From assembly GCA_030613505.1 (NCBI GenBank), contig JAUWLW010000007.1, positions 11,395-75,394 of the forward strand: 64,000 nucleotides of DNA. The letters run 5' to 3'. Source of the stretch: Candidatus Zixiibacteriota bacterium (GTDB taxonomy: Bacteria; RBG-13-66-14; B26-G2; WVWN01). The notes under the pieces were generated by a model that saw nothing but the letters and a program-made list of their open reading frames with translations, was not told where the DNA came from and did no database searches. The position numbers and the translations under genes are program-made. Shown in pieces: positions 42,286 to 50,734 of this stretch (its first letter is position 1; the number at the start of each line of letters is the position of its first letter).

Positions 42286-42634
42286 ATTTCGGCGACTCCT
42301 CGACCGTTACGCGGCGCAACGTCGCGCCCAGCGCTTTGACCTTCGGCGCCAATTTCTCATAAACGAAGGCCGCGACGTTTTCCGCGGTGGCGTTGCGGGC
42401 CGAAAACGCGGGTAACTCGTTCAAATTCCGGTGGTCCAAAACTTCCAGCACGTCGCCAAGGTGCTTGCTTAATTCCTTGAAGTCTACGGCGATTCCTATT
42501 TCGTTCAAGGTGGCAGCTTCGGCGACGACGGTTACGGCGAAGTTATGGCCGTGCAGCCTTTCGCACGAGCCGTCATACCCGCGAACCGCGTGCGCGGCCG
42601 CGAACCGACCCTCGACCTTAACTAGATAAGCCAT
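42257..42634 (-). CDS. queD: 6-carboxy-5,6,7,8-tetrahydropterin synthase
   Basis: A 125-residue QueD that makes the pterin precursor of 7-deazaguanine from dihydroneopterin triphosphate. FAAAHAVRG holds one zinc histidine and CERLHGHNFAVTV the other two plus the catalytic cysteine region; LDHRNLNELPAF and NATAENVAAFV are family blocks. GTP cyclohydrolase, which makes its substrate, is not in the window. It follows coaE by six bases. Confidence 0.95.
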   Translation of the reverse strand: MAYLVKVEGRFAAAHAVRGYDGSCERLHGHNFAVTVVAEAATLNEIGIAVDFKELSKHLGDVLEVLDHRNLNELPAFSARNATAENVAAFVYEKLAPKVKALGATLRRVTVEESPKYAASFVPDL

Positions 42635-42640
42635 AACTTA

Positions 42641-43282
42641 TTAAATCTCCAAAGGTTTGGTTTCGAGCATCCTCCCGTGAGCCATTTCTAATAATAGCCC
42701 GTACAAAAGGTCCACCTTCTTTGCCAGTTCGGCTAAGGGCCCAGAGTTGTCGACTATAACGTCCGCCCGAGCACGCTTGCGTTGGTCGTCGAATTGGCGG
42801 GATTGGCGGGCGTGGAAATTTTCCTCGCCGTACTTGCTCCACGACCGTTGCTTGCGAACCTCCTCGGGAGCGTCCACCACGACGACGACGTCGACCGGCA
42901 ACGCCGTACCCCATTCTACTATAAGAGCCGCGTCTATGACAACCACGTCGGCGTCTTCGTGGGCCGCCACCTCGCGCTTTATGCGTTCCCACAACGGCGG
43001 GTGGACTACGGCATTCAGTCGCTCCGCCGCCTCCTCGGACGCGAACGCTGCTCTAGCTAAAGCGTTCCTGTCGACGTCGCCGCAAGCCATGAATATGGAT
43101 GGTCCGAACGCTGCTCGTAGTTCTTTTTTTACGCGGCTCGACGTCGCCAAAACTTCCCGGCCCAAGGCGTCCGCGTCAATAATCGGAACCCCCTTCTTGG
43201 ATAATAACTCGGCGACGGTACTCTTCCCGGCGCCGATTAACCCCGTAAGACCTACTACCAGCGTTTTGGACGACGTAACCAC
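42641..43282 (-). CDS. coaE: Dephospho-CoA kinase
   Basis: A 213-residue kinase for the last step of coenzyme A synthesis. The P-loop is VGLTGLIGAGKSTVAELL, followed by VPIIDADALGREV, the aspartate motif for CoA recognition, and VVVIDAALIVEWGTALPVD. Length and motifs are usual. It is the first gene of the minus-strand que run. The gap to the divergent CAP-domain gene (43283-43362) is AT-rich with TATAAT-like boxes on both strands, but I could not define a full promoter there. Confidence 0.94.
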   Translation of the reverse strand: MVTSSKTLVVGLTGLIGAGKSTVAELLSKKGVPIIDADALGREVLATSSRVKKELRAAFGPSIFMACGDVDRNALARAAFASEEAAERLNAVVHPPLWERIKREVAAHEDADVVVIDAALIVEWGTALPVDVVVVVDAPEEVRKQRSWSKYGEENFHARQSRQFDDQRKRARADVIVDNSGPLAELAKKVDLLYGLLLEMAHGRMLETKPLEI

Positions 43283-43362
43283 GTATAATTTCTAACATTA
43301 TATAAAACGAAACGCAAGTTTTTTCCTTGCTTTTATGGTAGTTACGTGATAATGTCCTTTAA

Positions 43363-44487
43363 GTGGAGAATAGTTTAGTCTGTTACGTTATTCGGAATTT
43401 AATAGTCGTTTTAGCCTTAGCTACGGCCGCCGCGCTGGCCGCCGACGAGATTCACCTACAAAAGGATCTCTTTTCCGAAATACGAGGGATACCGGAAGTT
43501 GAAAGAGCGATGTTTAAAGAGGTTAACCGGGTTAGGGAAGAGCAAGGGTTACCTCCCCTTACGCACGACGACGGTTTGACGGCCGCGGCGCGTCAGCACT
43601 CCGACGAGATGACACGGCTTTATTATTTTGCTCACGATTCGCCGACCCCCGGTTTAAAAAACGTTTTGGGCCGCGTCTACAGCGCCGGCCTTACGGATAT
43701 ATCGGTCGCGGAGAACCTGGCCTCCGAGAACAGCGTGCCCCCTTCCGCCGACGCGGAAGAGGTGGGCCGCAAACTCACCAAGCTATTCCTCGCGAGCGAA
43801 TATCATCGCGAAAACATCCTCGACCGCCGTTTCACGCATTCGGGTATCGGGTGCGTGGCCTCCGAAGAAGGGACGCTTTTCTGTACCCAGGTCTTCTCTA
43901 AACGCTCCATAAAATTTAAAAAGATAAAACTCAAAAAGGAAACTGCTAACGTCCTGAAAGTGACCTTAACGCTAAAAACAGACGATTTGGTCGGCGTATG
44001 GTTAGACGAAGTTAATACCCGCATATTCGAACCCGAAAACGGTTCCGTAGCGGTCGACCTGTGGTTCCGCGTTGCCGGCGGCCCGCACAAAGTTGTCTTC
44101 GCGAGCCGACCTGCGGACGAATTCGGTACCATGAAAGGCTTCTTTATGGGCAAATTCGACCCGGCGAAACCGTTCGACTTCAGCGCCGGGATAACCGACG
44201 TTGACGTTACTTCGGAGAACCGAGAGCACGGAGAATCGACCATCTACGTCCTGGAGACCGAGGGGGAACTATTGACGAACGCCGAAGGCTTAAAAATAGC
44301 AGACGGCAACGTCCAAAACATTATTAAATTGAGGGGTAAAAAATTCAAAACGAAATACCCTATATTGGCCGGGTCCGGCTTGCACGAAATATATTTCGTA
44401 ACGGGTAACGAAACGGCCCACGGCCTAAAAGTAGACGCCGACCGCCCGCTCGCCGAGGCTTTCCGTCAAACGGTACCGGGAGATTAA
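43363..44487 (+). CDS. Secreted CAP/SCP (PR-1-like) domain protein
   Basis: A 374-residue product with an N-terminal hydrophobic stretch (LIVVLALATAAALA) that serves as a signal peptide. Residues ~45-165 are a CAP/SCP domain like YkwD: FKEVNRVREEQGLPPLTHD, AARQHSDEM, FAHDSPT, VAENLA, and FTHSGIGCVASE. The C-terminal ~200 residues are beta-rich and not recognised. CAP proteins are secreted and bind lipids or act as peptidases in other organisms; the bacterial role is unclear. Translation is read from GTG 43363 without a good ribosome site, so the start may lie a little later. Confidence 0.78.
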   Translation: MENSLVCYVIRNLIVVLALATAAALAADEIHLQKDLFSEIRGIPEVERAMFKEVNRVREEQGLPPLTHDDGLTAAARQHSDEMTRLYYFAHDSPTPGLKNVLGRVYSAGLTDISVAENLASENSVPPSADAEEVGRKLTKLFLASEYHRENILDRRFTHSGIGCVASEEGTLFCTQVFSKRSIKFKKIKLKKETANVLKVTLTLKTDDLVGVWLDEVNTRIFEPENGSVAVDLWFRVAGGPHKVVFASRPADEFGTMKGFFMGKFDPAKPFDFSAGITDVDVTSENREHGESTIYVLETEGELLTNAEGLKIADGNVQNIIKLRGKKFKTKYPILAGSGLHEIYFVTGNETAHGLKVDADRPLAEAFRQTVPGD

Positions 44488-44494
44488 CGTTATT

Positions 44495-45442
44495 ATGAAG
44501 GTAGTTACGGCCGCCGAACGTACGAGCGAAGTGCTCGCCCAGATAGCGGACTTAAAAAAAGCTAAGAACGCGGCCTTCCTGGTGCACAATTACCAGATCG
44601 CCGAAGTCCAAGACATAGGGGATTTCGTCGGCGATTCCTTGGGGTTGGCTCAGGTCGCGGCCCAAACCGACGCCGACGTCATCGTCTTATGCGGCGTTAG
44701 GTTTATGGCCGAGACAGCGAAGTTACTCAATCCGGAAAAGGCGATACTCTTACCGGAACAAGATGCAAATTGCCCTATGGCGCAGATGGTCCGCCCTGGA
44801 GACGTTTTGGCGCTCAAAGAGAAACACCCCGGCGCGGTCGTCGTATCGTACGTAAACACGACCGCGGCGACGAAAGCCGTGACCGACGTTTGTTGCACAT
44901 CGGCCAACGCCGTAAAAGTCGTTTCTTCCATCCCGGAGGACCGCGAGATAATATTTACCCCCGACCAACACCTGGGCGCGTTTGTGCGCAAAATGACCGG
45001 GCGCGACTTGATTATTTGGCCGGGGTGTTGCCCCACCCACGCCCGCGTTACCGCGGAGATGGTCCTGGAGGTCAAGGGTGAACACCCGGGCGCCGAAGTC
45101 GTGGTACACCCGGAATGCCGTATGGAGGTAATCGAGCTCGCGGACGCCGTGCGTTCCACGAGCGGTATGCTCAAGTACTGCGCAGAGTCGGCTGCCTCCG
45201 ACTTCTTAATAGGTACCGAGAAGGGGATGCTGTACCCGTTGAAGAAACGCTGCCCCGGGAAAAAATTCTGGCCCGTGGCCGAGGAGATGGTCTGCCCGAA
45301 CATGAAGCTGACCAATCTCGAAAGCGTCCGTGCCGCGCTCGAGGATATGCAATACGAGATAACGGTGCCGCCGGATATCGCCGAACCCGCCCGACGGGCG
45401 ATAGACCGCATGTTGGAGATAGGGCGGGAAAGCGGGAACTGA
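44495..45442 (+). CDS. nadA: Quinolinate synthase
   Basis: A 315-residue NadA that condenses iminoaspartate with dihydroxyacetone phosphate to quinolinate in NAD synthesis. Its single [4Fe-4S] cluster needs three cysteines, which lie in VLCGVRFMAE, WPGCCPTHARV and MVCPNMKLTNLE. LLPEQDANCPMAQM and VVHPECRMEV are also conserved. ATG 44495 follows the CAP gene by seven bases; nadC follows after six. The L-aspartate oxidase or dehydrogenase that feeds it is not in the window. Confidence 0.96.
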   Translation: MKVVTAAERTSEVLAQIADLKKAKNAAFLVHNYQIAEVQDIGDFVGDSLGLAQVAAQTDADVIVLCGVRFMAETAKLLNPEKAILLPEQDANCPMAQMVRPGDVLALKEKHPGAVVVSYVNTTAATKAVTDVCCTSANAVKVVSSIPEDREIIFTPDQHLGAFVRKMTGRDLIIWPGCCPTHARVTAEMVLEVKGEHPGAEVVVHPECRMEVIELADAVRSTSGMLKYCAESAASDFLIGTEKGMLYPLKKRCPGKKFWPVAEEMVCPNMKLTNLESVRAALEDMQYEITVPPDIAEPARRAIDRMLEIGRESGN

Positions 45443-45448
45443 GGAACG

Positions 45449-46291
45449 TTGGCCGTGCCGGCCGATTCGGATTGGGATGACGTCATATCTCGGGCTCTCC
45501 AAGAGGACGTGGGCACAGGAGATCTGACGACTACTTTGCTCGGCGTCGGCGACGTACAGGCGCGAGCCGCGGTCGTCGCCCGCGACGACGGCGTCCTTTT
45601 CGGGATGGAAGTTGCGCACCGCGTCTTTCGTGCGTTAGACCGCCGGGTAATATTCAGAACCGTGGTAGAGGACGGTCGTAAATTTTCCGCGGGCCGGGCC
45701 GTGGCGAGGTTACAGGGGCCGGCCGGGCCGATATTGGCCGGCGAAAGGGTGGCGCTAAACTTTATACAACGGCTCTCGGGCATCGCGACGTTGACGGCGG
45801 CGTTCGTCGCGCGCGCCGATAACGTAACGGTGACGATACTAGATACGCGGAAGACGACGCCTGGCCTACGTTCGCTCGAGAAGGCCGCAGTACGGGCGGG
45901 AGGCGGCGAAAACCACCGCCTCGGCCTTTACGACGGCATCATGGTGAAGGACAGCCACAAATGGTTATGCGGCGGCGTTGCGGAAGCGGTTAAAAAAGCG
46001 CAAGAGAAACGCGGCCGCGGTATGCCGATTTATGTCGAGGTTGAAACCGCCGCGGAGGCGGAAGAGGCTGCAGCGGCTGGAGCCGACGTTATTATGCTCG
46101 ATAACTTCGACCCCGACGCCGCGAGCGATGCATGCATCGCTATTGAAGGCCGCGCCGTCGTAGAGGTCTCGGGCGGCGTCACGTTGTCGAACGTAGCGGC
46201 GTACGCCCGCACGGGCGCGACACGCATATCCGTGGGCGCCCTGACCCATTCTGCGCCGGCGCTCGATTTCTCCTTGGAAGTGGAGATTTAA
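45449..46291 (+). CDS. nadC: Nicotinate-nucleotide pyrophosphorylase (quinolinate phosphoribosyltransferase)
   Basis: A 280-residue NadC that turns quinolinate and PRPP into nicotinate mononucleotide. ALQEDVGTGDLTT, LNFIQRLSGIATLT, LDTRKTTPGLRSLEKAAVRAG (quoted in part as DTRKTTPGLR) and VSGGVTLSNV are diagnostic blocks. It begins at TTG 45449, six bases after nadA, and is co-transcribed with it. A MerR-type regulator follows after 18 bases. Confidence 0.95.
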   Translation: MAVPADSDWDDVISRALQEDVGTGDLTTTLLGVGDVQARAAVVARDDGVLFGMEVAHRVFRALDRRVIFRTVVEDGRKFSAGRAVARLQGPAGPILAGERVALNFIQRLSGIATLTAAFVARADNVTVTILDTRKTTPGLRSLEKAAVRAGGGENHRLGLYDGIMVKDSHKWLCGGVAEAVKKAQEKRGRGMPIYVEVETAAEAEEAAAAGADVIMLDNFDPDAASDACIAIEGRAVVEVSGGVTLSNVAAYARTGATRISVGALTHSAPALDFSLEVEI

Positions 46292-46309
46292 GCCGCCGGG
46301 GGTAACGTC

Positions 46310-46663
46310 ATGGTTGAAGATTTTCTAAGCGACCGCCACAAGATATTTTACTCCATCGGCGAGGTCTCGGCGCTCACCGGCCTTAAAAGTCATATCCTCC
46401 GGTACTGGGAATCGGAGTTCCCGACGCTGAAGCCAGAGAAAAGGTCCAACGGCCGGCGCGCGTATCGCAAGGCCGATATCCTGTTGATATTAGCCATAAA
46501 GAAATTGTTGTACAAAGAAGGCTACACCATCGCCGGAGCCCGCAAGAAACTCGCCGCCGCGCGCCGGCGGCCGAGCCAGGACAAGGATATGCTCGCCCAG
46601 CTCCGCGACGACCTCGAAAACTTGTTGGGCGTTCTCCGCGCCGAGAAGCGAAAGAAGCGGTAA
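46310..46663 (+). CDS. MerR-family transcriptional regulator
   Basis: A 117-residue regulator with an N-terminal MerR winged helix: YSIGEVSALTGLKSHILRYWE, then the wing NGRRAYRKAD and the second helix pair ending in YTIAGARKKLA. The short C-terminal tail has no cysteine pattern, so no metal sensor is implied; it is the compact MerR type seen next to ihfA/tRNA-Pro genes in some bacteria. Here it is followed by two tRNA-Pro genes. Its target is unknown, and it may be independent of nadA-nadC. Confidence 0.88.
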   Translation: MVEDFLSDRHKIFYSIGEVSALTGLKSHILRYWESEFPTLKPEKRSNGRRAYRKADILLILAIKKLLYKEGYTIAGARKKLAAARRRPSQDKDMLAQLRDDLENLLGVLRAEKRKKR

Positions 46664-46686
46664 CCGCTCGGGGGGCGGGAAGCAAC

Positions 46687-46715
46687 TTGCATTTAAAGAG
46701 CCTATTTATTATAAT
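46687..46715 (+). promoter_or_regulatory. Promoter of tRNA-Pro(CGG)
   Basis: TTGCAT (46687-46692) and a perfect TATAAT (46710-46715) are 17 bases apart, 36 bases before the tRNA. Confidence 0.75.
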
Positions 46716-46750
46716 AAACGGTCGCACGTCTACCGTGCGGCCGCGAATAT

Positions 46751-46824
<74 letters not shown>

Positions 46825-46831
46825 AAAATGT

Positions 46832-46862
46832 AAAGGAGACTCTCCAGGGAGCCTCCTTTTTT
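46832..46862 (+). terminator. Intrinsic terminator after tRNA-Pro(CGG)
   Basis: An 11-base arm (46832-46842) pairs with 46849-46859 with one mismatch around a six-base loop, ending in six T. It lies seven bases after the tRNA. Confidence 0.82.
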
Positions 46863-46964
46863 ATGGTATACGCCAAAACGAACGACGTAAGGAAGTCCGG
46901 AAAATCGCCCTGGTCGCGCAAGGCCGTCGCCGAACGAAACGCCGCCGCGAGACGAATTTTTAGG

Positions 46965-46993
46965 TTGCCGCGCCGGCTCTTTTCATATATTAT
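46965..46993 (+). promoter_or_regulatory. Promoter of tRNA-Pro(GGG)
   Basis: TTGCCG (46965-46970), a 17-base spacer and TATTAT (46988-46993) in an AT-rich run; the tRNA starts 13 bases downstream. The stretch 46863-46964 between the terminator and this promoter holds nothing I recognise. Confidence 0.6.
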
Positions 46994-47005
46994 ATTAATA
47001 GCCTT

Positions 47006-47079
47006 GGGGGCGTAGCGCAGTCCGGTAGCGCACCTGTATGGGGGGCAGGTGGTCGGAGGTTCAAATCCTCTCGCCCCCA
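47006..47079 (+). tRNA. tRNA-Pro (anticodon GGG)
   Basis: A full cloverleaf with acceptor stem 47006-47012 and 47072-47078, anticodon stem CCTGT/GCAGG (one wobble) and loop ATGGGGG (anticodon GGG, reads CCC and CCT). It shares the D-arm sequence with the tRNA-Pro(CGG) 181 bases upstream. CCA is not encoded. No terminator follows; a protein gene begins 48 bases later. Confidence 0.93.
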
Positions 47080-47127
47080 AATTACCGCCACCGCGGCCCG
47101 CCGGGATCGCGCGTCGGCAATTTTTAT

Positions 47128-47580
47128 ATGTCAATACAAGTAAGCGTAATCGGCGACGCGGCCGCCGAGCCGGGGCTCGCCGAGACCGCCTACGAAGTCG
47201 GCCGTCGAGCCGCCGAACGCGGATGGGTCGTAATCACAGGCGGCCTGGGGGGTGCTATGGAAGCCGCGAGCAGGGGAGCCAAGGAAGCGGGGGGCACGAC
47301 CGTAGGCATCCTTCCGACGTACGACGCCGCAGCCGCCAACGAATACGTCGAAATAATTATCCCCACCGGATTGGGCCACGCGCGGAACGCAATGGTCGTC
47401 GCCGCGGCCGCCGGCGTGATAGCCGTTGGGGGTCGATACGGTACGCTCTCCGAAATCGCGCTGGCCTTAAAACTCGGCAAACCAGTAGTAGGAATAAATA
47501 CCTGGCCCGGCATAGAGGGGGTATGGCCGGCACCGGATGCCGAACGCGCGATAAATAAGCTCGCGTCGTTATTAGAGTAA
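47128..47580 (+). CDS. LOG-like Rossmann protein (TIGR00725 type)
   Basis: From ATG 47128, 150 residues. ITGGLGGAMEAASRGAKEAGG (quoted in part as GGLGGAMEAASRGA), VGILP and AVGGRYGTLSEIALALKLGKPV are the nucleotide-binding marks of the TIGR00725/DprA-like, LOG-related family. These are often annotated as putative lysine decarboxylases, but LOG relatives act as nucleoside-monophosphate phosphoribohydrolases; which applies here is unknown. The gene follows tRNA-Pro(GGG) without a visible terminator. Confidence 0.82.
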   Translation: MSIQVSVIGDAAAEPGLAETAYEVGRRAAERGWVVITGGLGGAMEAASRGAKEAGGTTVGILPTYDAAAANEYVEIIIPTGLGHARNAMVVAAAAGVIAVGGRYGTLSEIALALKLGKPVVGINTWPGIEGVWPAPDAERAINKLASLLE

Positions 47581-47586
47581 ACGAAG

Positions 47587-47874
47587 ATGCCTTCTGCCGA
47601 TGTCGTTAGGCGCAGGTTATTATTTTCGGGTATAGTCCAAGGGGTGGGGTTCCGCTATTGGGCGGTGCGCGAATCGGCGGCCTTTAGCGTGACCGGCTAC
47701 GTGCGGAACTTGTACGACGGCTCGGTGGAGGCCGTTCTGGAAGGGCCGCGCGACGACGTGACGAACTTCGAACGGGTTCTCCGAGAAGGGCCGCCCTACG
47801 GTCGCATCCGTCGCGTGGACGGGATGGATGAGGAGCCGAGGGGAAAATTCGCATCGTTCGACGTTAAATTTTGA
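47587..47874 (+). CDS. acyP: Acylphosphatase
   Basis: A 95-residue acylphosphatase. GIVQGVGFRYWA contains the phosphate-binding arginine and GYVRNLYDGSVEAVLEG the catalytic asparagine. The enzyme hydrolyses carboxyl-phosphates such as acetyl phosphate or 1,3-bisphosphoglycerate. It starts six bases after the LOG-like gene, and the peptidase gene at 47889 follows 14 bases later. Confidence 0.93.
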   Translation: MPSADVVRRRLLFSGIVQGVGFRYWAVRESAAFSVTGYVRNLYDGSVEAVLEGPRDDVTNFERVLREGPPYGRIRRVDGMDEEPRGKFASFDVKF

Positions 47875-47888
47875 AAGGGGTGAAAATA

Positions 47889-49721
47889 ATGTTTAGGTAT
47901 AGACTATGCGCGGTTGCATTTTGCGTTGTTTTACTGTGCCCCGCGGTTACTGGCGCGACTCTCGAAGAGTTCGACGAAGTGCCGGTTACGCGTTGGGTTG
48001 ACGGCGGCGGCGCAGAGCTAAAAACGCTCGAGCAAGTAAGGGCTTCGTGGTCGTCCAATTCGCCCTTCTTCATCGTACCCGTAAGACCTCCTCAACGGCG
48101 CGGGAACGTATGTTGTATCGTCGTCAACGACTCGCTTTACCCGAAAGTCGAACAAAAACTGGCGCGCGATTTCGTCGGCGCACTCGAGCGCGAGGGGTAC
48201 ACCGTAAATATATACCGTACGGCAGGCGGCGAGCCCAAAGACCTTCGCGATTTCTTAATCGGGCGATATAACCAAGCCAGCGGGGAATTCACTGCCATAT
48301 TCGTCGGCGACCTGCCGGTAGCCATGTTCGAGATCGAGGGCGGTTTTGAAAACGGTAAGCCGTTCCCCTGTGACCTCTTCTACATGGACCTCGACGGCGT
48401 ATGGAAGGACGAGGGTTACGAGGAGGGCGTCTACGACGTACACGAGGGCGCGGTGGAAGCCGACATCCGGTTCGGACGCTTGACCGCTGGCCCGCTGTCG
48501 TACGGTAGCTCCGTAGAAGCCGACCTCGTAAACCATTATATCGACAAGGTTTTGGCTTGCCGCGCCGGCGAACTCCGTTGCCTGGACAAAGCGCTATGTT
48601 ACGTAGACGACGATTGGGAGCCGTGGGGACTCGAGTGGGCGAATAATTTACGTCTCGCTTATCCCGACGCCGACGCCGTGTACGACCCATACACAACGTG
48701 GGATACCGACTACGAAACCCGCCTTCGTCACGACTACGAATTCATTCAAGTTTGCGTGCACTCTAATCCTCTCCTCCACCAATTCTTGCGCCCGGGCAGC
48801 CGCTCGAGCTATACGTATATGAGCGAACTCCACACCATCAAACCCTTGGCTCTTTTCTACAATCTATTCGCGTGCTACAACGCCCGTTTCACCGAGACCG
48901 ACTACATGGCCGGGTGGTACGCTTTTATGAACAACGACTACGGCCTAGCGGCGGTAGGCTCGACCAAAAGCGGGGGGATGTTGCACTTCGACGACTTCTA
49001 CCGCCCCCTCGGCGGCGGAAAGACGCTCGGCGAAGCCTTCCGCTATTGGCTCGCGAAATGGGCGGACGCCAACGGCAAAACGAGCCGTGACTGGCACTAC
49101 GGCATGACCGTCGTCGGCGACCCGACGTTGCGTATAAGGCCGGACTATATCCCCGTCCTCATCCGCGGCTTCTCGGCCCGGAACGTTGGCGACGCCGTAG
49201 CGTTGGCGTGGGATTACGACCGCTTTTTTCCGGTACGCGGTTTTAACCTTTATCGCGCGTCGGGTGTGAGCGGACTTTCGGACTACAACCGCGTTAACCG
49301 CGCCCTGATCACCGGAACGCCGCCCATGCGGTACGTCGACGAAGGCGTATCGTCGGGGAGGACTTATACGTACGAACTCGAAGCCATTAAGGGTACTGCC
49401 CGGCGAATAGTGGCGTCGGTCGACGTCGACGTAAAGGGGAAAAGGCCGCTGTCATTCGCTCTCGCACCACCTAGCCCCAACCCGGCCTACCATCAGACGA
49501 CGATAAGGTTCGCCGTCCGGGGCCCCGGCGCCACGCTGGCCGTTTACGACGTCAAAGGACGTAAAATCAAGCAGTTCGACATATCGTCGGCAGGCCCGGG
49601 CCTCGTTACGTGGCAATTGAACGGCGGCGACGGTCGGCCCCTGGCGCCGGGCATATACATCATAAGGCTCCAAAACGGCCTTGACGTCGCCGCAGCCAGG
49701 CTCGTCGTGGTCCGCCGTTGA
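47889..49721 (+). CDS. C25 (gingipain)-like secreted cysteine peptidase with T9SS-like sorting domain
   Basis: About 610 residues from ATG 47889 after GAAAGGGG. A signal peptide (CAVAFCVVLLCPAVTGA) leads into a C25-like catalytic region: CCIVVNDSLYP, IFVGDLPVAMF, IQVCVHSNPLLH with the histidine, and LFYNLFACYNARFTETDYMAG with the putative catalytic cysteine. A fibronectin-like linker (GFNLYRASGVSGLSDYN) and a FlgD-like/type IX secretion sorting domain (APPSPNPAYHQTTIRFAV to GIYIIRLQNG) end it. In Bacteroidota such tails direct export through T9SS; no T9SS gene lies here. Whether it is active is not known. Confidence 0.8.
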   Translation: MFRYRLCAVAFCVVLLCPAVTGATLEEFDEVPVTRWVDGGGAELKTLEQVRASWSSNSPFFIVPVRPPQRRGNVCCIVVNDSLYPKVEQKLARDFVGALEREGYTVNIYRTAGGEPKDLRDFLIGRYNQASGEFTAIFVGDLPVAMFEIEGGFENGKPFPCDLFYMDLDGVWKDEGYEEGVYDVHEGAVEADIRFGRLTAGPLSYGSSVEADLVNHYIDKVLACRAGELRCLDKALCYVDDDWEPWGLEWANNLRLAYPDADAVYDPYTTWDTDYETRLRHDYEFIQVCVHSNPLLHQFLRPGSRSSYTYMSELHTIKPLALFYNLFACYNARFTETDYMAGWYAFMNNDYGLAAVGSTKSGGMLHFDDFYRPLGGGKTLGEAFRYWLAKWADANGKTSRDWHYGMTVVGDPTLRIRPDYIPVLIRGFSARNVGDAVALAWDYDRFFPVRGFNLYRASGVSGLSDYNRVNRALITGTPPMRYVDEGVSSGRTYTYELEAIKGTARRIVASVDVDVKGKRPLSFALAPPSPNPAYHQTTIRFAVRGPGATLAVYDVKGRKIKQFDISSAGPGLVTWQLNGGDGRPLAPGIYIIRLQNGLDVAAARLVVVRR

Positions 49722-49729
49722 GGAAGAAA

Positions 49730-50707
49730 GTGGCAAAAAAACCACGCCCGGACAAAAGTCCCGAAAAACCGGACCGTCTCGACGAAAAGGCGGAAGCCGA
49801 AGAAGAAGACGCCCTCGGCCCCGACCAGATCTCCGAGGTCATAGACGAGCTCGAGTCGGAGAAGGAATACGAGGCCAACCTCGTGCGGGCATACCTGTCG
49901 GATATCTGCAAGATCTCCATTCTAACTAAAGAGGAAGAAATCGAGCTGGCTCGGAAGATAGAGAAGGGCGACGCCGACGCCAGGGCGAAGATGATCGTCT
50001 CCAACTTGCGCCTCGTCGTAAACGTAGCGAAGCAGTTTATCGGCCGGGGGATGTTTTTCCTAGACCTCATAGAGGAAGGGAACCTAGGGCTCATCCGCGC
50101 GGTAGAGAAATTCTCTTACCATAAAGGTTTTCGGTTCAGCACGTACGCGACGTGGTGGATTCGGCAGACTATTAACCGAGCGCTGATAAACCAGGGTAGA
50201 ACGATAAGGGTACCGGTACACGTCGTCGACCTCACCAAGAAATATTTCCGTACTTTGCAAAGACTGGCTCACGAGCTGGAACGGGAACCCGCGCCGGCGG
50301 AAGTAGCAACTGTCATGGGTATCTCGCAGGAACAGGTTGAACGGATCCTCTTATCGTCGCGAAGGACCTACAAACTGGACGCGGATTTACCGGGGGCCGA
50401 GAGGTCCCTCTTGGAGAAAGTCGAGGACGACAAGGCCGAGGCGCCGTACGCCACGGCTTATTTGCTCGTGCGGTACGGCAGACTAGCCGAATTAATGAAA
50501 CGTCTCAGCAAACGTGAACAGGAAGTTTTACGGATGAGGTTCGGCCTTGACGGTTACGAACAACTTACCTTGAAAAAGACCGGCGAGAAATTGGGGATAA
50601 CGCGCGAACGCGTACGGCAAATCGAGAAAGAGGCTTTGAATAAATTACGTCAAATGGCCAAGGCCGAGGGGGGAGTAACCGACGGTTTGTTCGGCGACGT
50701 TACATAA
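49730..50707 (+). CDS. RpoD-type sigma-70 factor
   Basis: About 325 residues from GTG 49730 behind a GAGGAAG site; TTG 49718 is an alternative. After an acidic N-terminal ~45 residues comes region 1.2 (YLSDICKISILTKEEEIELA), region 2 (SNLRLVVNVAKQFIGRG, then RFSTYATWWIRQTINRAL), region 3, and region 4 (TGEKLGITRERVRQIEKEALNKLR). It lacks the large non-conserved region of E. coli RpoD. It could be the principal sigma or a group 2 (RpoS-like) sigma; the 2.4 and 4.2 motifs fit both. It overlaps nothing and precedes apt by 27 bases. Confidence 0.88.
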   Translation: MAKKPRPDKSPEKPDRLDEKAEAEEEDALGPDQISEVIDELESEKEYEANLVRAYLSDICKISILTKEEEIELARKIEKGDADARAKMIVSNLRLVVNVAKQFIGRGMFFLDLIEEGNLGLIRAVEKFSYHKGFRFSTYATWWIRQTINRALINQGRTIRVPVHVVDLTKKYFRTLQRLAHELEREPAPAEVATVMGISQEQVERILLSSRRTYKLDADLPGAERSLLEKVEDDKAEAPYATAYLLVRYGRLAELMKRLSKREQEVLRMRFGLDGYEQLTLKKTGEKLGITRERVRQIEKEALNKLRQMAKAEGGVTDGLFGDVT

Positions 50708-50734
50708 CGTCGTGCCGGCCGAAAGGAGCGTTAA

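Noticed and set aside
44650-45783. Long minus-strand frame of 377 residues over nadA
   Set aside because: It is the antisense shadow of nadA and nadC, Ser/Arg-rich with no domain, while nadA has all its cysteines.
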